Source of the DNA: Dastarcus helophoroides
Taxonomy: Eukaryota > Arthropoda > Insecta > Coleoptera > Bothrideridae
Direction: 5' to 3'
Assembly: GCA_028583605.1 (NCBI GenBank)
Contig: CM053331.1
Coordinates: forward strand, 31,660,411 to 31,724,410
DNA: 64,000 bases
Shown in pieces: positions 44,270-57,245 of the stretch (position 1 is its first letter; each line of letters starts with the position of its first letter). The notes beneath the pieces were generated by a model. The model was not told the DNA's origin and searched no databases. It saw only the letters and a list, made by a program, of their open reading frames with translations. The position numbers and the translations under genes were made by a program.

Positions 44270-45430
44270 AATCGGCTTTCTCAAAATAAAACTAAATTTC
44301 TTAAAAAGGGTCAAACAAAGTATAAATCTCGAATCAAAAGAGTTAAAATTTCAAAAAGTCGAAATTTTGAGGAATCTAAAGTTTTAAAATCACAACCTCT
44401 AGAAAAAGGTGCATTTTTTAAAAAAGTGTGATTTAAAAAACTAGAAATTTCAAAACGTCAAAATTTTCAAGGCAGAAAAGATAGAATTTTTTAAAACACT
44501 TAAAACCTAAAAAAGTGGTATTCTTAAAAAGATGGAAACTTTAAAGAAAAGTCGAAATTTGAAAAGGATAAAATATTTTAAAATGTGGAAATTTGAAGAA
44601 AATGGAATGGTTTAAAAATGATTAAAATATTTAAAATCAAAATATCAAGAAAAGAGAGCATAAAGGTAAACATTTTTAGAAAACGAAAAATTTTGATGAA
44701 ATAAAAATTTTCAAACAGGCAAAAATAAAAAAAATCAAATCTTGAAGAAAGTCGAAAATTTTAAAAAAATTGATTTTGTTAAGAGTAAACTCTTTGAAAA
44801 AAATATTTTTTAAACGGATGAAAATTAAGGAATCTGAACTTTGGAAAACTTGACATTTTCAGAAAACAGTTGAAATTCTAAGAATAAAGTTAATTTCTGT
44901 AAAATATTCAAAATTTTCAATTAAGTCAAAATTTTTAAAGGGTCAAAATTTTCAAGACAGAAAAGATGACATTTTTTAAAACACTTAAAACCTAAAAAAA
45001 GGGAAATCTTAAGAAGGTAGAAACTTTAAGAAAAGTCAAAATTTGAAAAGGGTAAAATATTTTAAAATGTGGAAATTTAAAGAAAATGGAATAATTTGAA
45101 AGGAATTAAAATATTTGAAGTCAAAATTTAAAGAAAAGGGCGCAAAAAGGTTAATATTTTAAATAACGGAAAATTTGGAAAAAATAAAAATTTTTAAACG
45201 GGCAAAAATAAAAAAAACAAATTTTGAAGAAAGTCGAAAATTTAAAAAAAAATCGATTTTGCTAAGAGTAAAATCTTTAAAAAAATATTTTTTAAATGAA
45301 TGAAAATAAGGATAGCTCAACTTTGACAAACTTGTCGTTTTCAGAAAACAGTTGAAATTCTGAGAATAAAGTTAATTTCTGTAAAATATTCAAATTTTCA
45401 ATGAAGTCAAAAACTATTTTTGTAAAACTC
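44270..45430 (-). repeat. ~500-bp AT satellite, two units in inverted orientation
   Basis: AATTTCTGT anchors at 44892 and 45374 (482 bp apart) within AGTTGAAATTC..AATAAAGTTAATTTCTGT, the exact complement of the anchor in the 46.7-50.7-kb array. Other shared words include CCTAAAAAA, TTTAAAATGTGGAAATTT and GTCGAAAATTT. Confidence 0.8.
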
Positions 45431-45439
45431 AAAATGCTC

Positions 45440-45545
45440 TCAGCGAGCACCCTTTGTTGTATTTTTTAATGCTTTTTGTTTCAGGGACAAGATTTGTATT
45501 TCATTTTCGGAAAATAATCAATTGCCAATCCGTTCCACCAAAATT
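45440..45545 (+). repeat. FB1 foldback repeat, copy 9 (right arm)
   Basis: AGCGAGCACCCTTTGTTGTA, TTTTTTGTTTCAGGGACAAG and the outer end CAATCCGTTCCACCAAAATT. It sits at the junction between the inverted satellite block and unique sequence. Confidence 0.78.
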
Positions 45546-46739
45546 TTTAAAACTGGTGATAAGAAAATAAGTCTGGTTATCATCATTGAACCATATTCGT
45601 CTGCCAGTTGTCTTAAACTGAACGTCTGAAGCTTTTAAAATGAAGAGTTAATAATGTTATTAAACCCCCAAGTTAAGGAAAGATCTCCACTTCGGTTTTA
45701 TTTAATTAACGCCGGCAAAATGCCAAGTTATTAAAAATATCTTATTCTTCAAGCTGAAAACGTCTGCAACAAATTTTTTAATATAATTCATAATTGGGAT
45801 CCGCCGTAATACAAAAGGCAATTAAACGACTTTATTTTGCAGTGCTTTAAAAGGATCGCGAAATATTATTAACTGCTTCCGCGTAGAACTAGAAAGTTTT
45901 TACGGCCAATTTAATTTGATGCGGAAAATTATTAATTGATTTAACTCGAAGAAGTTGTAATAATTTTTTACTGAATTTTCACCTTAACGCCAGCTTTTTC
46001 AGACACAATTTATTGAAGTATTTATTCAAAGAGGTGTTTTTGTTTAGCCGAGAATCCGTATTATGAGAGAGTTTTCTGAAAGTTGTACACATATTTCAAA
46101 GCATCCAGGAGCAAATAATCAAAACATTTATTACTCCCATTTAAAAGCGAAGAGTTTAAGTTTGGAGTTTACAGTAGAGCCATTAATTTGACGGTACTTT
46201 GAGGAAATTTGTGGAATAAAGAAAAGGCATTTGATAAGAAAACCCTGGCTATATATATATCTTAGGTAAAGCCGGGAATGTAGAATCATTTAAAAACTTT
46301 TATGATTGTTAGACCTTAAGTGTTAGAGACGTGCTTCTTGAAGTTTACTTTCAAACTTTTATAAGTTGTCAGGAGTTTTATACAGAATACTGTATTATGT
46401 TTATATTCGAACTAACTTAAAAATTGTTTCTCTTTACGGCGTTGTGTATTTGAGTTGGTGGCATCCCAAAGGAGAAAACGTATCATGGAAATGCATCAAA
46501 ACTTTGACGGGGACACATGTTGTCCAGAAATTTTTAGCTTTTCCTTCTAGTCGAATCAATGAAGGTTTACTACTTCTAAACTTCCAATGGCAATGTTGTG
46601 TCAAAAGGGTTTTTATTAAAAAATTAAAAATACTATATTAGGATGTCTCATAATTCAGAAACTATTCGGTTGAAATATTGATTCTCCTTTAGTTTCTCGT
46701 CAGTTAAACTGAGAAATTTACACTGTTATTAAAACTTTT
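45546..46739. other. Unique, less AT-rich sequence without a supported gene
   Basis: This 1.2 kb is not simple repeat and separates the two opposed satellite blocks. A 91-codon open frame (46366-46641) starts at TTG and has no recognised domain. I see no RNA gene. Confidence 0.5.
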
Positions 46740-49700
46740 AAACTTTTTCAAATTTGGACTTTGTGGACTAGTTTATTGGATTTAGTTTCAAAATTAGTAA
46801 TTCGAAATGTATTTCGAAAATTTCGATGATTTTTTTTTCAGAATTTCGTCCTTTGAGAAAATGGAAAACTTCGAATTTATTTTCAAAACTTGGATTATTT
46901 TCGAAAATTTTTACTTTTTAATAAATAAATAATTTGAAATTATCTTGAAAATCTCGTTTATTTTTTGGAAAATTACAGTTTTTTTAAACTTTTCCCTTTT
47001 ATGAAAAATTTTTTTTTGAAAATGTCATCATTTTTTAAATTTCAAATAATTGAAAATTTCGGGCTTTCCTAATATTTTTACTTTTTTTTAAACTCACATT
47101 TCTTAAAAAGATTCAAATATTTTAAAAATTTCGGTTTTAAAAAATTGACATTTTATTTGATTTTCTTTCTTTACTATTATTATTAAAGGCCGGATGTTTT
47201 TGACAATTGCAATTTTTGCAGTTTTCGTTATTTTTAATGTTATTGCAATTTTTGTGCAATTTTAATCAAAAATGCAATTACTTTTCAATCTTCTAAAATT
47301 TCTTATATAATAGTAGTAATTTTTGTCTTTTTTTAACACTTTTTAATATTTGCAAAATTTCAGCTTTAAATGTTCAATTTTTTTTAATAATTCGAATTAT
47401 ATTAAAAAATATAACTTTAAATTGATGTTTTCTGAAAATTTTGACTTTTACAAAAATAGTTTTTGACTTTATTGAAAATTTTGAATATTTTACAGAAATT
47501 AACTTTATTCTCAGAATTTCAACTGTTTTCTGAAAATGGCAACTTTTTCAAAGTTTAGCTTCTTTAATTTTCATCCATTTAAAAAATATTGTTTTTAAAA
47601 TTTTTACTCTTAACAAAATCGATTTTTTTAAATTTTCGACTTTCTTCAAAATTTGATTTTTTCATTTTTGATAGTTTGAAGATTAGTTATTTTTTCAAAA
47701 TTTTTCGTTTTTTAAAAATGTTGACCTTTTTGCGCCTTTTTCTTAAAATTCTGACTCCAAATATTTTAATACCTTTCAAATTATTCCATTTTCTTTAAAT
47801 TTTCACATTTTAAAATATTTTATCCTTTTCAAATTTCGACTTTTCTTAAAGTTCCTACCTTCTTAGGAATTCCATTCTTTTAGGTTTTGAGTGTTTTGAA
47901 ATATTTCATCTTTTCTGTTTTGACCCTTTGAAAATGTTGACTTTTACCGGAATTGTTTTTGACTTTATTGAAAATTTTGAATATTTTACAGAAATTAACT
48001 TTATTCTCAGAATTTCAACTGTTTTCTGAAAATGGCAAGTTTTTCAAAGTTCAGCTTCATTAATTTTCATCCATTTAAAAAATATTTTTTTCAAAGTTTT
48101 TACTCTTAGCAAAATCGATTTTTTTTTAATTCTCTGCTTTCTTTAAATTTTGATTTTTTTAAATTTTGCCTCTTTCAAAATTTTTCGTTTTTTAAAAATG
48201 TTGACCTTTATGCTCTTTTTTCTTGAAATTATGATTTTAAATATTTTAATCCCTTTCAAATTATTCCATTTTCTTTAAATTTCCACATTTTAAAATATTT
48301 TATCCTTTTCAAATTTCGACTATTTTTTAAAGTTCCTACCTTCTTAAGAATTCCATTTTTTTAGGTTTTGAGTGTTTTAAAAAATTTTATCTTTTCTGTC
48401 TAGAAAATGTTGACCCTTTAAAAATGTTGACTTTTACAAAATTAGTTTTTGACTTCATTAAAAATTTTGAATATTTCCTACTTTTTTTTAGGTATTGAGT
48501 GTTTTAAAAAATTTCATCTTTTCTGTTTTGACCCTTTGAAAATTTTGACTTTTACAAAAATAGTTTTTGACTTCATTGAAAATTTTGAATATTTTACAGA
48601 AATTAACTTTATTCTCAGAATTTTAATTGATTTCTGAAAATGGCAACTTTTTCAAAGTTCAGCTTCTTTACTTTTCATCAATTTCAAAAATATTTTTTTA
48701 TAAGTTTTATTCTTAACAAAATCGATTTTTTCTAAATTTTCGGCTTTCTTCAAAATTTGATTTTTTTTTATTTTTGCCTGTTTGAAAATTTTTATTTTTT
48801 CAAAATTTTCGGTTTTTTAAAAATGTTGACCTTTATGCTCTCTTTTCTTGAAATTCTGATTTTAAATATTTTAATCCCTTTCAAATTATTCCACTTTCTT
48901 TTAATTTCCACATTTTAAAATATTTTATCCTTTCCAAATTTCGACTTCTCTTTAAAGTTCCTACCTTCTTAAGAATCGCATTTTTTTAGGTTTTGAGTGT
49001 TTTAAAAAATTTTAACTTTTTTGTCTTGAAAATTTTGACCCTTTGAAAATTTTGACTTTTACAAAAATAGTTTTTGACTTCATTGAAAATTTTGAATATT
49101 TTACAGAAATTAACTTTATTCTCAGAATTTCAACTGTTTTCTGAAAATGGCAATTTTTTCAAAGTTCAGCTTCTTTAATTTTCATCCATTTAAGAAATAT
49201 TTTTTTCAAAGTTTTTACTCTTAAAGAAATCGTTTTTTTTAAATTTTCAACTTTCTTAAAAATTTGATTTTAGTATTGTTGTCTGTTTGAAAATTTTTAA
49301 TTTTCCGTTTTTTAAAAATGTTGACCTTTTTTTTGAAAATCTGACTTTAATTATTTTAATCCCTTTCAAATTATTTTATTTTCTTTAAATTTTACATTTT
49401 AAAATATTTTATCCTTTTCAAATTTCGACTTTTCTTAAAGTTCCTACCTTCTTAAGAATTACATTTTTTTAGGTTTTGAGTGTTTTAAAAAATTTCATCT
49501 TTTCTGTCTTGAAAATTTTGACCCTTTGAAAATTTTGACTTTTACAAAAAAAAATTTGACTTAATTCAAAATTTTGAATATTTTACAGATATTAACTTTA
49601 TTTTCAGACTGTTTCAACTGTTTTCTGAAAATGCCAAGTTCTTCAGAGTTCAACTTCTTTAATCCTCATATATTTCAAAAATATTTTTTCAAAGTTTTCG

Positions 49701-50682
49701 CACTAACAATCGATTATTTTTAAATTTTCGACTTTCTTCAAAATTTGATTTTTTTGTCTGTTTAAAAATTTTTATTTTTTAAAAATTTTTCGGTTCCTAA
49801 AAATGTTGACCTTCATGCTCTATTTTCTTGAAGTTCTGATTTCAAATATTTAATCTCTTTCACATTATTTCATTTTCTTTATATTTCCACATTTTAAAAT
49901 ATTTTATCCTTTTCAAATTTCGACTTTTCATAAGGTTCCAACCTTCTTAGGAATTCCATTTCCATAGGTTTTGAGTGTTTTAAAAAATTTCATTTTTTCT
50001 GTCTTGAAAATTTTAACACTTTGAAAATTTTGACTTTTACTATAAAAGTTTTTGATTTTGTTGAAAATTTTGAATATTTTACAGGAATTAACTTTTTTCT
50101 CAGAATTTCAACTGTTTTCTGAAAAATTGCAAGTCTTTCAAAGTTCAGCATTTTTAATTTTCATCCATTTAAAAAATTTTTTTGTAAGTTTTTACTCTTA
50201 ACAAAATCGATTTTTTCTAAATTTCCGACTTTCTTCAAAATTTGATTTTTTTTATTTTTGCCTGTTTGAAATTTTTTTTTTCAAATTTTCCATTTTAAAA
50301 AAAATGCTGACCCCTTTGCGCCCTTGTCTTGAAATTCTAACTTCAAATATTTTAATTTCTTTCAAATTATTTCATTTTCTTTAAATATCCACATTTTAAA
50401 ATATTCTATCCTTTTCAAATTTTGAATTTTCTGTAAAGTTTCTACCTTTTTAAAAATTCCATTTTTTTTAAGTCTTAAGAGTTTTCAAAAATTTTATCTT
50501 TTTTTCTGGAAAATTTACATTTTTTTCGAAAACTTTGACATTTTGAAATTTCCAGTTTTGTAACCTCACACTTTTTTTAAACATTGCAACTTTTTTTCGA
50601 GATTGCGTTTTATTTGGAAAATTTACATTCGTCAAAATTTCAACTTTATGAAATTTTAATCCATTTAATTCGATCATTTTAC
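46740..50682 (+). repeat. ~500-bp AT-rich satellite array, about six units
   Basis: The anchor ACAGAAATTAACTTTATTCT (with variants) begins at 47492, 47988, 48596, 49103, 49585 and 50091, so units are 496, 608, 507, 482 and 506 bp. The 608-bp unit contains a ~110-bp internal duplication (48420-48545). Each unit also carries TTTCAACTGTTTTCTGAAAA, CAAAATCGATTTTTT and CCTACCTTCTTAAGAAT-like words. The array is non-coding. Confidence 0.88.
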
Positions 50683-51756
50683 TTACAAGGAAAGTACCCG
50701 AGGTGTACCCCACCATTTTTTTTCATTTTGTGATATGTTATAGTACATAACAAAATATTGGACACGTATTTTTTTTTGGTGCTAACTCGTTGATTTAAGT
50801 GGTGAAACCACCCTTTAAAGTTAACCCAAAAAACAGTTTTTCTTTTATAACTCAAGAGTTAATTAGAATTCTTTGATGAAACAAACGCTCTGTTATTTCT
50901 CATAATAAAGGGCTCCTAAAATCATATTGGTTATGTTAAAAAGTTGCTACCCTTAGTTTTTATGGGGGTGAGTTTCATTTTTTTTCTTACATATCAACTT
51001 TTGAACAACTGAATTTTATCAAATTTAATAATTTTACTAAGAACCCTAAAAAATAAAATTGACCCATCTTGAAGTTTTACAAAAAAAAAATCCTTGAAAG
51101 GGGTGATTTACCCCTTGAGTTAATTTTTTTCTGTACAGTGATATGGAAAGTAAAACACAACATATGTTTCCAATTTTATTATTATAATGTTTATTTTGAC
51201 ATATTTTTTGCATTTACAGTGAAATAACGTAATACCCCTATTTTTATTACCCTTGGAGAACCCCATGGATTTGTTCATTATTAGATTGCGAATCAAAACA
51301 TTTATTTTTTCACCTTAAACTTATTATATTTTGATATTTCATCAAGATAATGTATCAACAAATTTTTTTAGATGCTAAATTTGTGATTTATGTTGTGAAC
51401 TCCCCACCCCCTAAAGATAACCCCCAAAAACAGTTTTTCTTTAATATCTCAAAAATAAATTGGAATTTTTCATTAAAACCATTGTTACGTTATTTTCCAT
51501 AAGAATGTGCATCTAAAAACGTATCAGTTATGCCAAAGGGTTGCAATCCCTAATTTGTATAGGGGTGGGTTTAATTTTTTTCTTTTATACCAACTTTTAA
51601 ATCTTTAAATTTAATGTAATTTGGCAATGTCATTAAGAAAATTAAAAAATAAAATTGACTTGCCTCGGGATTTTACAATAAGAGCATTGGAAAGGGTGAT
51701 TTACCCCTAAGGTCATTTTTTCTGTAGAATGATATGAATATTTAAACACAACATAT

Positions 51757-52002
51757 GGTTGAAATACAGAACTTGTCCCCTGAAACCAAGAAAGATTAAA
51801 AAACACAACAAAGGTTGCTCTAACGCGTTTCGACAGCCAAGCTAGAGAGAAAGAGTTTCTCTCTGAAGATGACAGCTTGGCTGTCGAAACGCGTTAGAGC
51901 AACCTTTGTTGTGTTTTGTAATCTTTCTTGGTTTCAGGGGACAAGTTCTGTATTTCAATTTTTGAAGATAACCAAGGACCAGTCCGTTTCATCAAACAAT
52001 AT
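51757..52002. repeat. FB1 foldback repeat, copy 10 (left arm of the giant palindrome)
   Basis: Both FB1 arms are complete: GAAATACAGAACTTGTCCCC to GCCAAGC, a GAGAAAGAGTTTCTCTC loop, then GAAGATGACAGCTTGGCTGT to CAGGGGACAAGTTCTG and the outer GATAACCAAGGACCAGTCCG. Confidence 0.9.
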
Positions 52003-53693
52003 ATGGTGGGGTGGGTTTAATTTTTTTCTTTTATATCAACTTTTAAATCCTTGAATTTTATGGAATTTGGCAATATCATTAAGAAAATTAAAAAATAAAA
52101 TTGACCTGTCTCGAGGTTTTACAAAAAAAAAAGCATTGGAAAGAGTGATTTACCCCTAGAGTCATTTTTTCTGCAGAACGATATGAATAATTAAACACAA
52201 CATGTGGTTTCAATTTTACTGCTATAATGCTTTTTCTGACATATATTTTGCAGTGAAAGTGAAATAATATTAAACTTTCACCTTTATAAGGATTGGTGAT
52301 GGGATTGATCATTACCAGATTGCGGGGTAAAACATTCACTTTTTCACCTTCTACTTATTTTATGTCGATATTTCAACAATATAATACGTCAAAAATTAAG
52401 TCTCATCCCTACAATTTTTATTTTCGCTTGAACGGAAAAAAATGTTCTATACTGAACAAAGTCTCGAAACATTATATTGTGCTGAAAAAAATCTACATTT
52501 ATTGATCATTTCAATCAATATAGCAATATTATTAAGAAAATTAAAAACCAAAGTTGACCTCTTTTGGTTTTGTAAAAAACCTCATCCGAAGGGGTGATTT
52601 ACCCCAAGAGTTAATTTTTTATGTGCAGTAATATAGAAAATTAATCGCAACATCTATTTTCAATGTTATTGTTGAAACGTTTATTGCGACATACATTTTG
52701 CATTAGAAGTGAAATACCATAAAACTTTAATTTTAAAAGGTTTGGAAATCCCGTGGAGTTAATCATTATTAAATTATGCCTAAATTATTATTGTTGCATT
52801 TTTATATACTTTATTGTAATGTATCATTTTTGCAGATACGTGCAAAAGAGCCTCTTTTTTCTTCTTTCTTCTTGTTAAATATTTCTTCACTTGCGTAAAG
52901 GAAAAAAAATCAATAATTATGACAAAAAATTTATTAGAAAAGGCAAATGTGACAGATTTGTGGCACATATGCATAGGTTAAAATATATTTGATTGTATGG
53001 ATTTTAAGTATATTCAAAAATGTTTAAATTTTATTTTCTTGACGAATATTAGAAAAATTCAAAGAAGCTTAAGTCTGCTGAATAGAGAATTAAAAACCAT
53101 TTTAAATGAGGTATCACACACATCCTTGTTCAATTTAAAGATTGTAAAGGAGTAATTGTAACTCCAGGTGGGTTGAAGGGAGAGCAATATAATTATGCCT
53201 TAAAAGTGTCATTTGATAATCTCAAATTTCGTAGATAATGAATTTACTTGCGTTACTTCTGGACCTCACGTTATGTATTTAATCCAAAACTGGAAGAGAC
53301 CAACTTTGGTTTTTAATTTTCTTAATAATACTGCTTCATTGTCTGAAATGATCGGTAAATGTAGATTTTTTCGGCACAATATAATGTTTCGAGACTTTCT
53401 TCAGTAAATAATATTTCTTTACATTCAAGCGAAAATAGAAATTTTAGGGGCGATACTCTAAACAATAAGTATTTTCAAATTAAAACTTAATTGTTGGCAT
53501 ATTATATTGATGAAATATCGGCATAAAATAAGTATAAGGTGAAAAAATGAATACTTTTACTCGCAATCTGGTAAGGCTCAATCCCATCACCAACCCTTAT
53601 AAAGGTAAAAGTTTAATATTATTTCACTTTCACTGCAAAATATATGTCAGAAAAAGCATTATAGCAGTAAAATTGAAACCATATGTTGTTTGA

Positions 53694-53925
53694 TGGAACG
53701 GACTGGTCCTTGGTTATCTTCAAAAATTGAAATACAGGACTTGTCCCCTGAAACCAAGAAAGATTACAAAACACAACAAAGGTTGCTCTAACGCGTTTCG
53801 ACAGCCAAGCTGTCATCTTCAGAGAAAAACTCTTTCTCTCTGTCGAAACGCGTTAGAGCAACCTTTGTTGTGTTTTTTAATCTTTCTTGGTTTCAGGGGA
53901 CAAGTTCTGTATTTCAACCATAAGT
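53694..53925. repeat. FB1 foldback repeat, copy 11 (right arm of the giant palindrome)
   Basis: The mirror image of copy 10, at the corresponding point next to ACAACATATGGTT; outer end GGAACGGACTGGTCCTTGG. The loop GAAAAACTCTTTCTCTC is close to that of copy 10. Confidence 0.9.
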
Positions 53926-54991
53926 TGTGTTTAATTATTCATATCATTCTACAGAAAAAATGACCTTAGGGGTAAATCACCCTTTCCAATGCTCTTTTTG
54001 TAAAATCCCGAGGCAAGTCAATTTTATTTTTTAATTTTCTTAATGACATTGTCAAATTACATAAAATTTAAAGATTTAAAAGTTGGTATAAAAGAAAAAA
54101 ATTAAACCCACCCCTATACAAATTAGAGATTGCAACCCTTTGGCAAAACTGATACGTTTTTAGATGCACATTCTTATGAAAAAAAACGTAACAATGGTTT
54201 TAATGAAAAATTCCAATTTATTTTCGAGGTATTAAAGAAAAACTGTTTTTGGGAGTTATTTTTAGGGGGTGGGAAGTTCACCACCTAAATCACAAATTTA
54301 GGATCTAAAACAAATTGTTGATACATTATCTTGATAAAATATTAACATATAATAAGTTAAAGGTGAAAAAATAAATGTTTTGATTCGCAATCTAACAATG
54401 AACAAATCCATGGGGTTCTCCAAGGTTCATAAAAATAGAGGTGTTACGTTATTTCACTGTAAATGCAAAATACATGTCAAAATAATCATTATAGAAATAA
54501 AATTGAAAACATATGTTGTGTTTTACTTTCCATATCACTGTACAGAAAAAAATTAACTCAAGGGGTGAATCACCCCTTTCAAGGATTTTTTTTGCTAAAC
54601 CCTGAGACAGGTCAATTTTATTTTTTAGTGTTCTTAATGAAATTATTAAATTTGATGAAATTCAGTTGTTCAAAAGTTAATATATAAAAAAAAAAAATGA
54701 AACTCACCCCCATAAAAATTAGGGGTAGCAACTTTTTAATATATCCAATATGTTTTTAGGAGCGCTTTTTTATGAGAAATAACAGAGCGTTTGTTTCATC
54801 AAAAATTCTAATTAACTGTTGAGTTATTAAAGAAAAACTGTTTTTGGGGTTAACTTTAAGGGGTGGTTCACCACTTAAATCGCCGAGTTAGCATCTAAAA
54901 AAAAATACGTGTCCAATATTTTGTTATATACTATAACCTATCATAAAATGAAAAAAATCGGTGGGGTACACCACGGGTACTTTCCTTGTTA

Positions 54992-56715
54992 GTTCAGCCC
55001 TTTCTAAAAAATTTAGTTTTTTTTCGAGAAATTCGACTATTTTTGAAAATTTTAACAATGTTTTAATTTCGAATTCTCAAAATTTCCACTTTTTTCAAAA
55101 TTTTGATTGTTCATGTGTGTAAAAGACCTTAAGCTTTTGGTTTATTTTTGTTTTTCAATGCTTGTTTTTTTAAAATTGTTCTTAACATATTTGTATATTG
55201 TTTGTAGGTATGTACCCTTGTCTCTTTTTTTTTTATTTTAAACAAAAATTTAACTGACTTTCGAAAGTATCTACTCATAATTTTTATAGGTAGTTTTAAT
55301 TTGAGGACCTAGTAGTTCGAATTTGGTAACTAGTTTCTTATACCATTTGCAACCGTTCAAAAAATCTTTTTATTTCGGAAGTATTACATTCCATGTAAGG
55401 CTGCAATAGATTTCCAAAAGTGTTATTCAAATTTTAACGGCGTATGAGACATTACAATTATAAATTTATAAAACTACAAGCATTTTTCTAAAAAAGAGTT
55501 CAATTTGGGGCACTTTACCCTATTATTAAAGACCTAATGTTGATAATTGCAATTTTCGCCATTTTTAATGTTATTGCAGTTTTTGTGCAATTTTAGTAAA
55601 AAATGCAATTATTTTTCAGTTTTCTAAAATTTCTCATATATTAGGAAAATTTTTGTCGTTTTTGAAATTTTTTAAAATATTTTGCAAAATTTCAGCTATT
55701 TTTAAATATTCCACTTTTTCAATAATTCGAATCATTTTAAAAATATAACTTAGAAAATTCATGTTTTTTGAATATTTTGACTGTTACAAAAATAGTTTTG
55801 GACTTTATTGAACATTTTGAATTTTTTATAGAAATTAACCTTATTCTCAGAATTTTAACTGTTTTCTGAAAATGGCAAGTTTTTTAAAAGTTCAGTTTCT
55901 TCATAATTTTCATCTATTTAAAACATATTTTTTTTAAAGTCCTCACTCTTAGCAAAATCGATTTTTTTTTAATTTTTGACTATTCAAAATTTGATTTTTT
56001 TTTGCCTTGTTTAAAAATTTTTATATTTTCAACATTTTTCATTTTTAAAAAATGATAACCTTTGTGCTACCTTTTTTTGAAATTCTGATTTCGAATATCT
56101 TAATCCCTTTCAAATTATTCCATTTTCTTTAAATCCCCACATTTTCAAATATTTTATCCTTTTCAAATTTCAACTTCTCTTTAAAGTTCCCACCTTTTTA
56201 AGAATACCATTTTTTTAGGTTTTGATTGTTTTAAAAAATGTTATCTTTTCTGCCTTGCAAAATGTGACCCTTTGAAAATTTACATTGTTTTGAAAATTTT
56301 GACGTTTTGAAATTTCTAGTTTTTTAAATCACACTTTTTTACAAATTGCAACTTTTTCTCGAAATGTGATTACTTTGGAAAATTTAGATTCCTCAAAATT
56401 TCGCCTTTTCTTTAAAGTTTCTATCTTTTTAAGAATTCCATTTTCTTAGGTTTTGAGTGTTATAAAAAATTCACCTTTTCTGCCTTGAACATGAAAACAT
56501 TTTTTTGAAAATTTTCACGTTTTGAAATTTCTAGTTTCTTTTTTTAAAAATTGCAACAATTAATTTGGAAAATTTAGATTTCTCAAAATTTCGACTTTTT
56601 GAGATTTTAACTTTTTTGATTGGAGTTTTTTACTTAGCTCAACCCTTTTTAAGAAATTTAGTTTTTTTGAGTTTTTTGAGGAATTTGACTGCTTTTAAAT
56701 ATTTCAACAGTTTTA
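54992..56715 (+). repeat. ~500-bp AT satellite, continuation right of the giant palindrome
   Basis: The anchor (ATAGAAATTAACCTTATTCT) is at 55829. A partial duplicate of the part containing GGAAAATTTAGATT..TCAAAATTTCG occurs at ~56374 and ~56565. 55130-55540 is a less repetitive insert. The sequence at 56634 is the empty counterpart of the palindrome's insertion site. Confidence 0.8.
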
Positions 56716-56724
56716 ATTTCGACA

Positions 56725-57245
56725 TCTCGTTACCGTAAATTGCTAGGTCTTCCCATTTGTAACATTTCTTTGTAAAGTTGTAATAGCCATTGTCGTACTC
56801 TCTGTCCTAGATGTTTAATAAGCTTTGGGAATATGCCATCTATTCCGGCGGCTTTCCGATTTATGAGAGATTTGATTACTATATCTAGTTCCCCCTCTGC
56901 AAAAGGTAAAGTCTTCAATTTTTTTCTTTTTTGTTACCTCTGAGTTGTTTCTTTATTTAATTTTCAAAGACAGAATCAGTTTGTCTGAGCGTTTTCTTAT
57001 GTGTAGCGCTACTTGAGTGAATGTTATTTTGGTTTTCTTGTTCAGAGTGGCCAACTTTCCCAGAAGAAACCATGCTTTCCTACTGCTTTTGGTCTCTGAG
57101 GGCTGGGTTGCCCGTTGTTTGGTATTCCCTGCCTCCTTGTTACAGCAGGAGGTGCATTCTTTCCGAAAGCCACGGAACATGTGGTGTTTCGCCGCTACAA
57201 TTATTATCCAGACAAATGGGTTGTAGTTGTCTAATTCAGGCGTTA
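56725..57245 (-). pseudogene. LINE fragment: start of reverse transcriptase domain
   Basis: On the minus strand 56918-56730 reads AEGELDIVIKSLINRKAAGI, then DGIFPKLIKHLGQRVRQWLL: the KA(A/P)GxDGI box at the start of non-LTR reverse transcriptases. Upstream, 57180-56953 includes SSRKAWFLLGKLATLNKK, the endonuclease-RT linker often seen as HSSRKAW..LRKLG in insect LINEs. A frame break joins the two. Both ends are truncated, no catalytic RT box remains, and it does not overlap in sequence content with the LINE at 8740. Confidence 0.75.

Larger units (their letters stand above)
50686..54988. mobile_element. 4.3-kb giant inverted-repeat element, TTA duplication (PIF/Harbinger-like)
   Basis: Ends CAAGGAAAGTACCC and GGGTACTTTCCTTG, flanked by TTA at 50683-50685 and 54989-54991. 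The ~1.9-kb arms (50686-52567 and 53282-54988) are reverse complements with substitutions; the spacer is about 0.7 kb. Each arm is made of ~590-bp repeats containing GGGGTGATTTACCCC-like and AACAGTTTTTCTTTAAT-like words and carries one FB1 copy at the same place. TTA/TAA duplications are characteristic of PIF/Harbinger elements. No transposase is encoded, so it would depend on another copy. The satellite flanks it on both sides and an unoccupied paralogous site exists at 56634. Confidence 0.8.

Noticed and set aside
46366..46641. 91-codon open frame as a gene
   Set aside because: TTG start, no recognised domain and no splice context.
46740..50682. A CRISPR-like or gene-bearing repeat array
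   Set aside because: Units are ~500 bp, AT-rich and contiguous with no spacers; open frames are random.
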